From Pseudomonadota bacterium (GTDB taxonomy: Bacteria; Pseudomonadota; Alphaproteobacteria; Reyranellales; Reyranellaceae), in NCBI GenBank assembly GCA_023436825.1, contig JAEZHS010000233.1:1-15117 (forward strand): DNA of 15,117 nt, written 5' to 3'. The translations under genes were made by a program, and so were the position numbers. Below are positions 1-6,955 of the stretch, in pieces. The notes below the pieces were generated by a model. The model ran no database searches and was not told the origin of the DNA. It worked only from the letters and a program-made list of their open reading frames with translations. Numbering within the stretch: position 1 is the first letter of the stretch; each line of letters starts with the position of its first letter.

Positions 1-1
1 C

Positions 2-18
2 CCCGCGCAACGCGCGGG
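2..18. other. GC-rich hairpin at the window edge
   Basis: A perfect 7-bp stem, CCCGCGC (2-8) with GCGCGGG (12-18), has a 3-nt loop. Seven bases later there is a run of five T (26-30). On the plus strand this could be the end of a terminator for a gene left of the window. The gap between stem and T-run is longer than in a typical intrinsic terminator, so it may instead be a short REP-like palindrome. It lies 3' of the minus-strand GST gene but has no T-run in that direction. Confidence 0.3.
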
Positions 19-50
19 ATGACAGTTTTTCTGCGTCGCTGTCGTGCGGC

Positions 51-707
51 CTAGAACTCCACGTCCAGTTCCTCGACCTCCTCGGGCTCGGACTTGGCCG
101 CCAGAGTCCATTCCATCATCGCCGGGAATTTCAGCATCAGGTCGCGATAGCCGGCCGATGCCGAGTCGAGCTTCACGTCGTATGTCGCAAAGCGCGAGCA
201 GACCGGGGCGTACATGGCGTCGGCCATGGTCGGCTTGGCGCCGAACAGGTAGGGCCCGCCATAGCGCTGCAGACAGTCGCGCCAGATCGTCGTCACGCGG
301 TCGATGTCGGCCTGGGCGCCAGCCCATACCTTGAAGCCCTGGTGCCGCATCTTGAGGTTCATGGGCAGCGCCGAGCGCAGGTTGGCGAACCCCGAATGCA
401 TCTCCCCGCACACGGCGCGGCAGTGTGCGCGCGCCACCGGCTCGGCCGGCAGCAGGCCTGCCTCCGGTTTGATCTCGTTCAGGTACTCGGCGATCGCCAG
501 CGTGTCCCAGACCTTGACCTTGCCGTGCTCCAGGCAGGGCACCAGGAACGACGGCGACAGCAGCAAAAGCTCGGCCCGCGTAGCCGGATCGTCGATCGGG
601 GCAATCTTCTGCGCGAAATCCAGCCCGGCCATCCGGCACAGCAGGAAGCCGCGCAGCGACCAAGAGGAATAGTTCTTGCTACTGACGGTCAGCGAAGCCT
701 CGGCCAT
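51..707 (-). CDS. Glutathione S-transferase family protein
   Basis: A 218-residue soluble cytosolic GST-like protein, the usual length for the family. The N-terminal thioredoxin-like half (about residues 5-80) carries the NYSSWSLR segment at 12-19, whose Ser/Tyr residues occupy the usual glutathione-activating position. It also has a VP pair in the stretch FLVPCL, where GSTs have their cis-proline, and WDTLAIAEYL, equivalent to the glutathione-binding E/D-S/T-x-AI segment. The rest (about 90-210) is alpha-helical like a GST C-terminal domain, with the GAKPTMADAMYAPV motif that corresponds to the conserved helix-6 N-capping box and Asp. The family conjugates glutathione to electrophiles or reduces peroxides or disulfides; the substrate here cannot be told. 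The gene ends in TAG at 51-53 and is divergent from phaZ. Fold assignment is firm; catalytic role is inferred. Confidence 0.9.
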   Translation of the reverse strand: MAEASLTVSSKNYSSWSLRGFLLCRMAGLDFAQKIAPIDDPATRAELLLLSPSFLVPCLEHGKVKVWDTLAIAEYLNEIKPEAGLLPAEPVARAHCRAVCGEMHSGFANLRSALPMNLKMRHQGFKVWAGAQADIDRVTTIWRDCLQRYGGPYLFGAKPTMADAMYAPVCSRFATYDVKLDSASAGYRDLMLKFPAMMEWTLAAKSEPEEVEELDVEF

Positions 708-744
708 GCGGTTGAGGATGCAAGTTCCGAGCCGTTCTCAGCCC

Positions 745-1950
745 ATGCTCTATTCGCTGTACCAGACCTCTGCCGACCTCATGCTGCCGCTGCGGGTCTG
801 GGCGACGGCGGCCGGGCAGAGCCTGTCGGGCGGCGGCGATCTGGAAAGCTGGCGGGCCGCCGGCGCGCTCTGCGAGATGGTGAGCCGGACGACGCTCACC
901 CATCGCCGGCCGTCCTTCGGCATCGTCGAATCGAAGGTCGGCAACCGTGTGGTGCCGGTGCGCGAGGAGGAGGCCTTCGCCACGCCCTTCGGCACGCTGC
1001 TGCGTTTCGCCAAGGAAGGCGTGCCGGCGCAGCCCAGGGTGCTGCTGGTGGCGCCGCTGAGCGGCCACTTCGCAACGCTGCTGCGCGACACCGTACGCGT
1101 GCTGCTGCCGGAGCACGACGTGCACATCACCGACTGGGCCAATGCGCGCGATGTCGGCATCTGGCACGGCCGCTTCGGCTTCGACGAGTATGTCGAGCAC
1201 CTGATGTGGTTCCTGCGCGCCATGGGGCCGGGCACGCACGTGGTGGCGGTGTGCCAGCCCTGTGTGCAGGCCCTGGCCGCAACGGCGCTGATGGCCGAGG
1301 ACGACCATCCCTGCCAGCCACTGTCGCTGACTCTGATGGCCGGGCCGATCGATACGCGCATCAATCCCACCAGGGTGAACGAGCTTGCCACCGGCCGGCC
1401 GATCTCGTGGTTCGAGCGCAACCTGATCGCGCGCGTGCCGCTGCGCTATCCTGGCGCGACACGGCGCGTCTATCCCGGCTTCCTGCAGCTCACCGCCTTC
1501 ATGAGCATGAACGCCGAGCGCCACATCAAGGCGCAGCTCGACCTCTACAAGGCGATGGCCAAGGGCGCCGACGCCGAGGCCAGGACCATCAAGGACTTCT
1601 ATGACGAGTACTTCGCGGTGCTCGACATGACGGCCGAGTTCTATCTCGAGACCGTGCAGTGGGTGTTCCAGGAGTTCCGCCTGGCCCGCGGCCAGCTCGA
1701 CTGGAAGGATAGGCGCGTCCATCCCAAGGCGATCCGCCGCACCGCACTCTTCACCATCGAGGGCGAGCGCGACGACATCTGCTCCATCGGTCAGACCGTG
1801 GCCGCGCACGACCTCTGCACCAGCCTGCGCCCGTATCGCAAAAAACACTATATGCAGGCCGGCGTCGGCCATTACGGCGTGTTCAGCGGCAGGCGCTGGG
1901 CCGGCCAGATCTATCCCTTGGTGCGGAACACGATCCTGGCGAACGAGTGA
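745..1950 (+). CDS. phaZ: Intracellular polyhydroxyalkanoate depolymerase
   Basis: A 401-residue cytoplasmic PHB/PHA depolymerase that breaks down the cell's own storage granules to hydroxyacyl monomers. I chose ATG 745 because intracellular PhaZ proteins typically begin MLY-; ATGs at 676, 706 and 718 are in frame, but the first two reach back into the divergent GST gene. No strong ribosome-binding site precedes 745. The fold is alpha/beta hydrolase. The nucleophile elbow is VCQPC with Cys170 in place of the usual Ser, as known for Ralstonia-type intracellular PhaZ. The acid is probably Asp343 or Asp344 (GERDD) and the base His376 (GVGHYGVFSGRRW), giving a Cys-Asp-His triad in the expected order. 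No signal peptide is present, which separates it from extracellular PHA depolymerases. No phaC, phaP or phaR is in the window. Confidence 0.93.
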   Translation: MLYSLYQTSADLMLPLRVWATAAGQSLSGGGDLESWRAAGALCEMVSRTTLTHRRPSFGIVESKVGNRVVPVREEEAFATPFGTLLRFAKEGVPAQPRVLLVAPLSGHFATLLRDTVRVLLPEHDVHITDWANARDVGIWHGRFGFDEYVEHLMWFLRAMGPGTHVVAVCQPCVQALAATALMAEDDHPCQPLSLTLMAGPIDTRINPTRVNELATGRPISWFERNLIARVPLRYPGATRRVYPGFLQLTAFMSMNAERHIKAQLDLYKAMAKGADAEARTIKDFYDEYFAVLDMTAEFYLETVQWVFQEFRLARGQLDWKDRRVHPKAIRRTALFTIEGERDDICSIGQTVAAHDLCTSLRPYRKKHYMQAGVGHYGVFSGRRWAGQIYPLVRNTILANE

Positions 1951-2019
1951 CGGCCGTTTTGCCGCCGATCTCTTCTCGATGCGAAAATTGCCTCCTGCAT
2001 CATCCCCCCAACCCAACCG

Positions 2020-2035
2020 CTCCCCTAAAGGGGAG
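2020..2035. repeat. Short REP-like palindrome between phaZ and the mutase gene
   Basis: CTCCCC (2020-2025) pairs perfectly with GGGGAG (2030-2035) around a TAAA loop. It sits in the 214-bp gap 1951-2164 with C-rich sequence before it (2004-2022) and G/A-rich GGGAAG-type repeats after it (about 2048-2072). No T-run follows, so it is a poor intrinsic terminator on the plus strand. The composition resembles the dispersed CCCC...GGGG palindromes common between genes in alphaproteobacterial genomes. A second weak hairpin, ACCCC (2112-2116) with GGGGT (2124-2128), lies nearer the mutase start. I see no cobalamin riboswitch here. Confidence 0.4.
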
Positions 2036-2164
2036 AGGAACATGAAGTGGGAAGGGGAAGGGGAAGGGAGGCTAAGCCGAGGTTTTGGCGTGCAGTGACC
2101 GGGCGGAAATGACCCCACCGGACGGGGTGGCAAAACCGCCTCTTTGCGTTACATACTTTGCATC

Positions 2165-4321
2165 ATGGCTGACTTTCCGAAGAAGACCCCCGCCGACTGG
2201 GAAAAGCTCGCTGCCAAGGAACTGCGCGACAAGCCCCTGTCGTCGCTCGACTGGATGACCCCCGAGGGCATTCCGGTGAAGCCGCTCTACACTGCGGCCG
2301 ATCTCGAGGACCTCGAATCCGTGGGGTCGCTCCCGGGCTTCCCGCCCTTCACCCGCGGCCCCAAGGCCACGATGTATGCCGGCCGTCCCTGGACGGTGCG
2401 TCAGTACGCGGGCTTCTCGACCGCCGAGGAGAGCAACAAGTTCTATCGCGCCAATCTCGCGGCCGGCCAGATGGGCCTGTCGGTGGCGTTCGATCTCGCC
2501 ACCCACCGGGGCTACGACTCCGACCATCCGCGCGTCGTCGGCGACGGCGGCAAGGCGGGCGTGGCGATCGATTCCGTCGAGGACATGAAGATCCTGTTCG
2601 ACGGCATTCCGCTCGACAAGATGAGCGTGTCGATGACCATGAACGGCGCCGTGTTGCCGGTGCTGGCGGGCTACATCGTCGCCGCCGAGGAGCAGGGCGT
2701 GCCGCAGGACAAGCTCGCGGGCACGATCCAGAACGACATCCTCAAGGAGTTCATGGTCCGGAACACCTATATCTACCCGCCCGGACCATCCATGCGCATC
2801 GTGGCCGACATCATCGAGCACACCGCGCAGCACATGCCCAAGTTCAACTCGATCTCGATCTCCGGCTATCACATGCAGGAGGCGGGAGCGACGCTGGTGC
2901 AGGAGCTGGCATTCACTCTTGCCGATGGCCTGGAATACGTGCGCGCCGCCAAGGCCAAGGGCCTCGACATCGATGCCTTCGCGCCGCGCCTGTCGTTCTT
3001 CTTCTGCATCGGCATGAACTTCTTCATGGAGGCGGCGAAGCTGCGCGCCGCGCGCTATCTGTGGGCCGAGCTCATCAAGCCGTTCGATCCCAAGAAGGCC
3101 GATTCGCTGTCGCTGCGCACGCACTGCCAGACCTCGGGCGTGTCGCTGACCGAGAAGGACCCCTACAACAACATCATCCGCACCGCCTACGAGGCGATGG
3201 CGGCGGTGCTGGGCGGCACGCAGTCGCTGCATACCAACTCGTTCGACGAGGCGATCGCGCTCCCGACCGTGGCGTCGGCCCGCATCGCGCGCAACACGCA
3301 GCTCATCCTCCAGCACGAGACCGGCGTCACCAAGGTGGTCGACCCGCTGGCCGGCAGCTACTACGTCGAGGCGCTGACTTCCAGCCTGATCGCTGAAGCC
3401 CGGAAGCTGATCGCCGAGGTCGAGGCGCTGGGCGGCATGACCAAGGCCGTCGAGGCCGGCATGCCCAAGCTGCGCATCGAAGAGGCGGCCGCCCGCAAGC
3501 AGGCGCGCATCGATCGCGGCGAGGAGGTCGTGGTCGGCGTCAACAAGTTCCAATTGAAGGAAGAGCCCGCCATCGAGATCCTCGATGTCGACAACGACAA
3601 GGTGCGCGAATCCCAGGTGGCGCGCCTGCAGAGCATCCGCGCCAACCGCGACGAGGCGAAGTGTGTTGCCGCGCTGAAGGCGTTGGGCGATGCCGCCCGC
3701 AACGGCACCGGCAACCTGCTGACGCTCTCCATCGAGGCCACCCGCGCGCGCGCGACGGTGGGTGAGATCTCCTCGGCTCTGGAAGGCGTCTATGGCCGCT
3801 ACCAGGCCACCATCCGCTCGATCTCCGGCGTCTATGCCGGCGAGTGGGAGGGCGACCAGGGCCTCGAGCGTATCCGCACCGAGATCGCCTCGTTCGCGGA
3901 GGAAGAAGGCCGTCGGCCGCGTCTCATGGTCGTGAAGATGGGCCAGGATGGCCACGACCGCGGCGCCAAGGTGATCGCGACCGCCTTCGCCGATCTGGGC
4001 TTCGACGTCGACATCGGCCCGCTGTTCCAGACGCCGGCCGAGGCGGCGCGCGCCGCGATCGAGAACGACGTCCATGTGATCGGCGTGTCGAGCCAGGCTG
4101 CCGGCCACAAGACCCTGGTGCCCCAGCTCATCGAGGAGCTGGCCAAGCAGGGCGGCTCGGAAGTGCTGGTCGTGGTGGGTGGCGTCATCCCCGCCCAGGA
4201 CTACGACTTCCTGAAGAAGGCGGGTGTGGCGGCGATCTACGGTCCCGGCACCAACATCCCGGCCGCGGCCGCAGAGATCCTGTCGATCCTGCGCCAACGC
4301 GACCAGAAGCGCGCGGCTTGA
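2165..4321 (+). CDS. scpA: Methylmalonyl-CoA mutase, single-chain catalytic subunit
   Basis: A complete 718-residue adenosylcobalamin-dependent mutase interconverting methylmalonyl-CoA and succinyl-CoA, the last step of propionyl-CoA use. ATG 2165 opens the typical [16 protein letters not shown]; a TTG seven codons upstream is also in frame but starts with atypical residues. The N-terminal TIM barrel (about 50-510) carries [28 protein letters not shown] and [10 protein letters not shown], where His236 matches the active-site His next to the substrate. The C-terminal B12 domain (about 585-710) has D595-x-H597-x-x-G, with His597 as lower axial cobalt ligand, then SSQ (642-644) and GG (672-673), in the base-off/His-on order. 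The family motif is usually S-x-L, so Gln644 is a mild deviation. The length fits Sbm/ScpA homodimers rather than a two-subunit enzyme. The usual partners (MeaB chaperone, epimerase, propionyl-CoA carboxylase) are absent from the window. Confidence 0.96.
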   Translation: MADFPKKTPADWEKLAAKELRDKPLSSLDWMTPEGIPVKPLYTAADLEDLESVGSLPGFPPFTRGPKATMYAGRPWTVRQYAGFSTAEESNKFYRANLAAGQMGLSVAFDLATHRGYDSDHPRVVGDGGKAGVAIDSVEDMKILFDGIPLDKMSVSMTMNGAVLPVLAGYIVAAEEQGVPQDKLAGTIQNDILKEFMVRNTYIYPPGPSMRIVADIIEHTAQHMPKFNSISISGYHMQEAGATLVQELAFTLADGLEYVRAAKAKGLDIDAFAPRLSFFFCIGMNFFMEAAKLRAARYLWAELIKPFDPKKADSLSLRTHCQTSGVSLTEKDPYNNIIRTAYEAMAAVLGGTQSLHTNSFDEAIALPTVASARIARNTQLILQHETGVTKVVDPLAGSYYVEALTSSLIAEARKLIAEVEALGGMTKAVEAGMPKLRIEEAAARKQARIDRGEEVVVGVNKFQLKEEPAIEILDVDNDKVRESQVARLQSIRANRDEAKCVAALKALGDAARNGTGNLLTLSIEATRARATVGEISSALEGVYGRYQATIRSISGVYAGEWEGDQGLERIRTEIASFAEEEGRRPRLMVVKMGQDGHDRGAKVIATAFADLGFDVDIGPLFQTPAEAARAAIENDVHVIGVSSQAAGHKTLVPQLIEELAKQGGSEVLVVVGGVIPAQDYDFLKKAGVAAIYGPGTNIPAAAAEILSILRQRDQKRAA

Positions 4322-4420
4322 TCGCTCTGCGCCCGGGCCATCGTCCTCGCCCAGCGTTGCCACCTTGCGCGTTTGCAGTCGTGTTGCCGGCAAGAATCTA
4401 GGTAAGGGTGCGTGGATTTG

Positions 4421-4438
4421 GTAGGTAGTACTACCTAG
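4421..4438. promoter_or_regulatory. 18-bp dyad, candidate operator A
   Basis: TAGGTAGTACTACCTA (4422-4437) is a perfect 16-bp palindrome; extending by one base each side gives 8 of 9 matched pairs. A second inverted copy of the outer arm lies upstream: ATCTAGGTA (4396-4404) is the exact reverse complement of TACCTAGAT (4432-4440). The dyad abuts a possible -35 (TTGCCC, 4440-4445) and lies about 43 bp before the inferred RNA start near 4473, a typical activator position. A related dyad occurs at 6725-6742. The size resembles LuxR-type boxes, but the binding protein is unknown and no LuxR or LuxI gene is in the window. Confidence 0.6.
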
Positions 4439-4472
4439 ATTGCCCGCGCGATCTGCATGCTAGCCTTGAGGT

Positions 4473-4590
4473 GCCATCGTGCGAACGCTGGCAGGTCGGT
4501 CTCGCTATCGCCCATGCCCCCCGCGTGGACAGGAAGACCGGCTGATTGCATGTCACTCCTGGGCCCGCTCGTCGAGCGGGCCTCTCTTCT
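4473..4590 (+). ncRNA. Structured non-coding element A (small RNA or leader)
   Basis: No gene occupies this stretch, yet it shares ordered blocks with 6791-6900. Upstream are GATCTGCA (4450-4457) and a TAG-containing possible -10 (4461-4466). The inferred RNA starts near 4473 with a hairpin, GCCA/TGGC (4473-4476 with 4489-4492) and CGT/ACG (4478-4480 with 4485-4487), closed by GCGA, a GNRA-type loop. Next is a second stem, 4495-4502 with 4535-4542 (8 pairs, one G-U), enclosing a C-rich block at 4510-4522. It ends in the terminator at 4562-4590. The start is inferred, not measured. It could be a free-standing small RNA or an attenuated leader of the acyl carrier protein gene, whose ATG is 16 bases past the T-rich tail. 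Confidence 0.55.
4562..4590 (+). terminator. Intrinsic terminator A
   Basis: A perfect 9-bp stem, GGCCCGCTC (4562-4570) with GAGCGGGCC (4574-4582), has a 3-nt GTC loop and is followed by the pyrimidine tail TCTCTTCT. The stem is identical to the one at 6872-6892, but this tail is interrupted by C residues, so termination may be partial. It lies between the inferred promoter and the acyl carrier protein ATG at 4606, so that gene would need read-through or its own promoter. Confidence 0.75.
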
Positions 4591-4605
4591 CCACGGGCCG
4601 CCGAG

Positions 4606-4848
4606 ATGCAAACGAACGAAATCGCCGAGCGGGTCAGTCGCGTGCTGGAGACGAGACTATGTGTCGACCCCCGTCGCATCACCGAAGCCGCAAAGTTCGA
4701 TGGAGATCTTGCAGCGACCAGCCTCGACATGGTCGAGACCATCATGTCGCTCGAGGATGAGTTTGGAGTCGAGATATCGGATCGGGATGCCGACGGGCTG
4801 GAGACCGTCGGTGACGTCATCGCCCTCATCAGGATGAAGGTGCCTTGA
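4606..4848 (+). CDS. Free-standing acyl carrier protein
   Basis: An 80-residue acidic helical protein of ACP length and pattern. ATG 4606 gives a family-typical N-terminus; the in-frame ATG at 4546 would run through the terminator hairpin and is rejected. No strong Shine-Dalgarno precedes it. The phosphopantetheine attachment site is Ser39 in DLAATSLDMVE. The usual D-S-L is T-S-L here (Thr38), while SLD-VE and the following helix (SLEDEFGVEISD) are well kept. C-terminal ETVGDVIALI matches the last ACP helix. ACPs carry acyl chains as thioesters in the cytosol. No fatty-acid or polyketide synthase gene is nearby, so this is probably a specialised carrier rather than the housekeeping AcpP. It is 67 bp upstream of the antiporter gene and probably co-transcribed. 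Confidence 0.88.
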   Translation: MQTNEIAERVSRVLETRLCVDPRRITEAAKFDGDLAATSLDMVETIMSLEDEFGVEISDRDADGLETVGDVIALIRMKVP

Positions 4849-4915
4849 GGCCAGGTAGCCAAGCCCGATGGCCAAGCTTCGGCGATCAGTCTCCACAATG
4901 AGCGGAACGTAGCAC

Positions 4916-6652
4916 GTGCATCACGAAGCGACGTTGATTTCGACCATCGCCATTGGCTTCGTCCTTGCCTTCGCGTTCGGCTATGTCGCGGACCGGCTGA
5001 GGCTGCCGCCCCTGGTCGGCTATCTGCTCGCCGGCGTCCTGATCGGCCCCTATACGCCGGGCTTCGTGGCCGACGGTGAACTATCGCAGCAGCTCGCGGA
5101 GGTCGGCGTCATCCTGCTGATGTTCGGTGTCGGGCTGCACTTCTCGGCCTCCGACCTGCTTGCCGTGCGCGGCATCGCCATACCGGGTGCCGTGGGCCAG
5201 ATCGTGCTGGCGACGCTCTTGGGGATGGGCATGTGCTGGCTCTGGGGCTGGAGTTGGGGGACTGGCCTGGTGTTCGGGCTCAGTCTCTCGGTCGCCAGCA
5301 CGGTCGTGCTCCTGAAGGCGCTCGAGGAACGCAATCTGGTCAACAGCCTCAACGGGCGCGTCGCCGTGGGGTGGCTCATCGTTGAGGACCTCGCGATGGT
5401 GCTGGCGCTGGTGCTCCTGCCGGCCTTTGCCGAGATGCTGGGCGGCAAGTCGGTCGGCCATGGCGTATCCGACAAACCATTGCTGCTGGAGCTTGCCACG
5501 ACGTTGGCCAAGGTGGCGGCCTTTGCAGCAATCGCCATCCTTCTTGGCCCCAAGGTCGTGCCATGGGTGCTCGGGCGTGTCGCACGCACGGGCTCGCGCG
5601 AATTGTTCACGCTCTCCGTTCTCGCGGTCGCGCTTGGCATAGCGTACGGCTCGGCGCAGCTCTTCGGTGTCTCGTTTGCGCTCGGAGCCTTCTTCGCCGG
5701 CGTCGTGCTGAGCGAATCTTCTTTCAGCCACCGGGCCGCCGAGGACTCCCTGCCGCTGCAGGATGCCTTCTCGGTCCTGTTCTTCGTCTCGGTGGGCATG
5801 CTGTTCGACCCCATGATCCTGGTGCATGAACCCGGCAACGTGCTCGGGGTGCTGGCCTTGATCGTATTCGGCAAGTCGCTGATCGCCTTCGCCGTGATCA
5901 TGCTGCTGCGCTATCCGGTCGCCACCGGGCTGATGGTGTCGGCGAGTCTCGCTCAGGTAGGCGAGTTCTCCTTCATCCTGATCGCTCTCGGAGTCTCCGC
6001 GGGCCTGGTTCCGAGCGAGGGCCGCGACCTGGTTGTCGCAGGCGCACTGCTGTCGATCATGTTGAACCCGCTGATCTTCTACATCGTCGGAACGCTGCAG
6101 CGTCGCCGCGCGCAGACGGTACCTGTGGGCGCTCCCTTTTATGGCCAGAGCCGCTATGAGGCGTTGGGCCGTACGCTCGACGCCATCAAAGTACGCAACG
6201 AGGAACGAACGCGGGCCGAGGAGCTGAAGCTGCATACGCTGCTCGAGCGGTTTCCGGTGCTGCAACTCGTCGATCGCCGGGACCAGGATGCGCTGTTGCT
6301 GATGTTCCGGCCGAAGTCGGCATCGCCGGGTGACAAGGTGATCCGCCGCGGCGATCGCGGCGACGCCATGTATTTCATTTCGTCCGGCGCCGTCGAAGTG
6401 AAAGTCGACGATCACCGCACCATCCGCCTGGAACCGGGGGGCTACTTCGGCGAGATGTCGTTGCTTACGGGCGAGCGCCGCACGGCAGACGTGATTGCCG
6501 TCGATTTCTGCCAGTTCCTCGTGCTCGAACGGCGCGACTTCAACCAGTTCATGGCGCGCCATCCGGCGCTGCGGGCCGCGGTCGCCGGCATCGCAGAGGA
6601 GCGCCGCACGATGAATCTCGCTCCGCCCACGGCAGACGAATCACAGCAGTGA
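4916..6652 (+). CDS. Kef/YbaL-type cation:proton antiporter with C-terminal cyclic-nucleotide-binding domain
   Basis: A 578-residue inner-membrane transporter of the CPA2 (Na+/H+ exchanger) family, expected to exchange K+ or Na+ for protons. The GTG start at 4916 gives MHHEATLISTIAIGFVLAFAFG, typical of YbaL relatives, and has a GAGCGGA-like ribosome-binding site about 10 bases upstream. Residues about 5-390 are hydrophobic with roughly 12-13 membrane segments, including RLPPLVGYLLAGVLIGP and LMFGVGLHFS. After a charged linker (about 395-445), residues about 450-560 form a cNMP-binding domain with YFGEMSLLTGERRTADV, where Gly512-Glu513 and Arg522-Thr523 are the phosphate-binding cassette. The key Glu and Arg are present, so binding of cAMP or cGMP is plausible. 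The TrkA-N domain found in KefB, KefC and YbaL is absent, replaced by this domain. It probably forms an operon with the ACP gene. Confidence 0.9.
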   Translation: MHHEATLISTIAIGFVLAFAFGYVADRLRLPPLVGYLLAGVLIGPYTPGFVADGELSQQLAEVGVILLMFGVGLHFSASDLLAVRGIAIPGAVGQIVLATLLGMGMCWLWGWSWGTGLVFGLSLSVASTVVLLKALEERNLVNSLNGRVAVGWLIVEDLAMVLALVLLPAFAEMLGGKSVGHGVSDKPLLLELATTLAKVAAFAAIAILLGPKVVPWVLGRVARTGSRELFTLSVLAVALGIAYGSAQLFGVSFALGAFFAGVVLSESSFSHRAAEDSLPLQDAFSVLFFVSVGMLFDPMILVHEPGNVLGVLALIVFGKSLIAFAVIMLLRYPVATGLMVSASLAQVGEFSFILIALGVSAGLVPSEGRDLVVAGALLSIMLNPLIFYIVGTLQRRRAQTVPVGAPFYGQSRYEALGRTLDAIKVRNEERTRAEELKLHTLLERFPVLQLVDRRDQDALLLMFRPKSASPGDKVIRRGDRGDAMYFISSGAVEVKVDDHRTIRLEPGGYFGEMSLLTGERRTADVIAVDFCQFLVLERRDFNQFMARHPALRAAVAGIAEERRTMNLAPPTADESQQ

Positions 6653-6724
6653 AAAGCAGAGCGGCACTCCGGCCCTGGTAGTCGTGGGCATCGGGCGGTC
6701 GCGGGTGTTATCCGCAAGAGGAAC

Positions 6725-6742
6725 GTAGGCATTACTACCTAC
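6725..6742. promoter_or_regulatory. 18-bp dyad, candidate operator B
   Basis: GTAGGCATT (6725-6733) and ACTACCTAC (6734-6742) form a dyad with 7 of 9 pairs matched. The right half ACTACCTA is identical to the right half of the dyad at 4421-4438. It lies in the 303-bp gap between the antiporter stop and the next small gene. The distance from dyad centre to the shared ATCGTG block is about 61 bp here against 47 bp in copy A. A TATGAT hexamer at 6766-6771 is an alternative -10. The same unidentified regulator could bind both sites. Confidence 0.5.
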
Positions 6743-6790
6743 AGCTTCCAAGCTGCCGCCAAGCATATGATCTGCAAGGTAGGGTCGAGA

Positions 6791-6900
6791 GCGATCGTGT
6801 GAACGTTGGCGTGTCGAGACCATGGTTCTGCCCTTGCCCCGCCATGGACTCGAGTCTCAAGCGGTGTGCTTGGCCCGCTCATTGAGCGGGCCTTTTTCTT
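6791..6900 (+). ncRNA. Structured non-coding element B, paralogue of element A
   Basis: It carries the same ordered blocks as 4473-4590. GATCTGCA (6769-6776) and TAGGGT (6780-6785) lie upstream. ATCGTGTGAACGTTGGC (6794-6810) is 15 of 17 identical to copy A and keeps the CGT/ACG stem with GTGA, again a GNRA-type loop. A second stem follows, GAGACCATGG (6816-6825) with CCATG (6842-6846) and GTCTC (6854-6858), enclosing the C-rich block GCCCTTGCCCC (6830-6840; 10 of 11 identical to copy A). TGGAC comes next (6845-6849), then the terminator. Sequence between blocks has drifted while the blocks stay, as in a structured RNA. If TATGAT at 6766-6771 is the -10, the RNA would start nearer 6778. Confidence 0.55.
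6872..6900 (+). terminator. Intrinsic terminator B
   Basis: GGCCCGCTC (6872-6880) and GAGCGGGCC (6884-6892) form a 9-bp stem with an ATT loop, followed by TTTTTCTT. This is a strong rho-independent terminator. Only the loop and tail differ from the hairpin at 4562-4590. It lies about 55 bp before the ATG of the next small gene, so it either ends a small RNA or acts as an attenuator. Confidence 0.85.
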
Positions 6901-6955
6901 CCTCGGAGACGCCGACAGGGGACGCGAATGGGAGCAGGCAAGAGGGATACTGCCG

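Noticed and set aside
679..2133. Long minus-strand open frame (484 codons) opposite phaZ
   Set aside because: It is rich in His, Arg, Gly and Ala with no family pattern, and lies antisense to a clear PhaZ with its catalytic residues. It is a GC-rich shadow frame.
2100..2164. Cobalamin riboswitch upstream of the B12-dependent mutase
   Set aside because: The 214-bp gap lacks a B12-box-like core and has only two short hairpins; mutases are also not usual targets of this riboswitch.
2072..4393. Long minus-strand open frame (773 codons) opposite the mutase
   Set aside because: Shadow of the mutase gene; the composition (RHLGD repeats) is typical of antisense reading in GC-rich DNA.
5081..6562. 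Minus-strand open frame opposite the antiporter
   Set aside because: Antisense to a well-supported membrane protein; hydrophilic and His/Gln-rich with no recognisable domain.
6720..6745. GGAAC at 6720-6724 as an EcfG general-stress -35 element
   Set aside because: No GTT-type -10 at the required 16-17 bp spacing; the same GGAACG near 4904 also lacks one.
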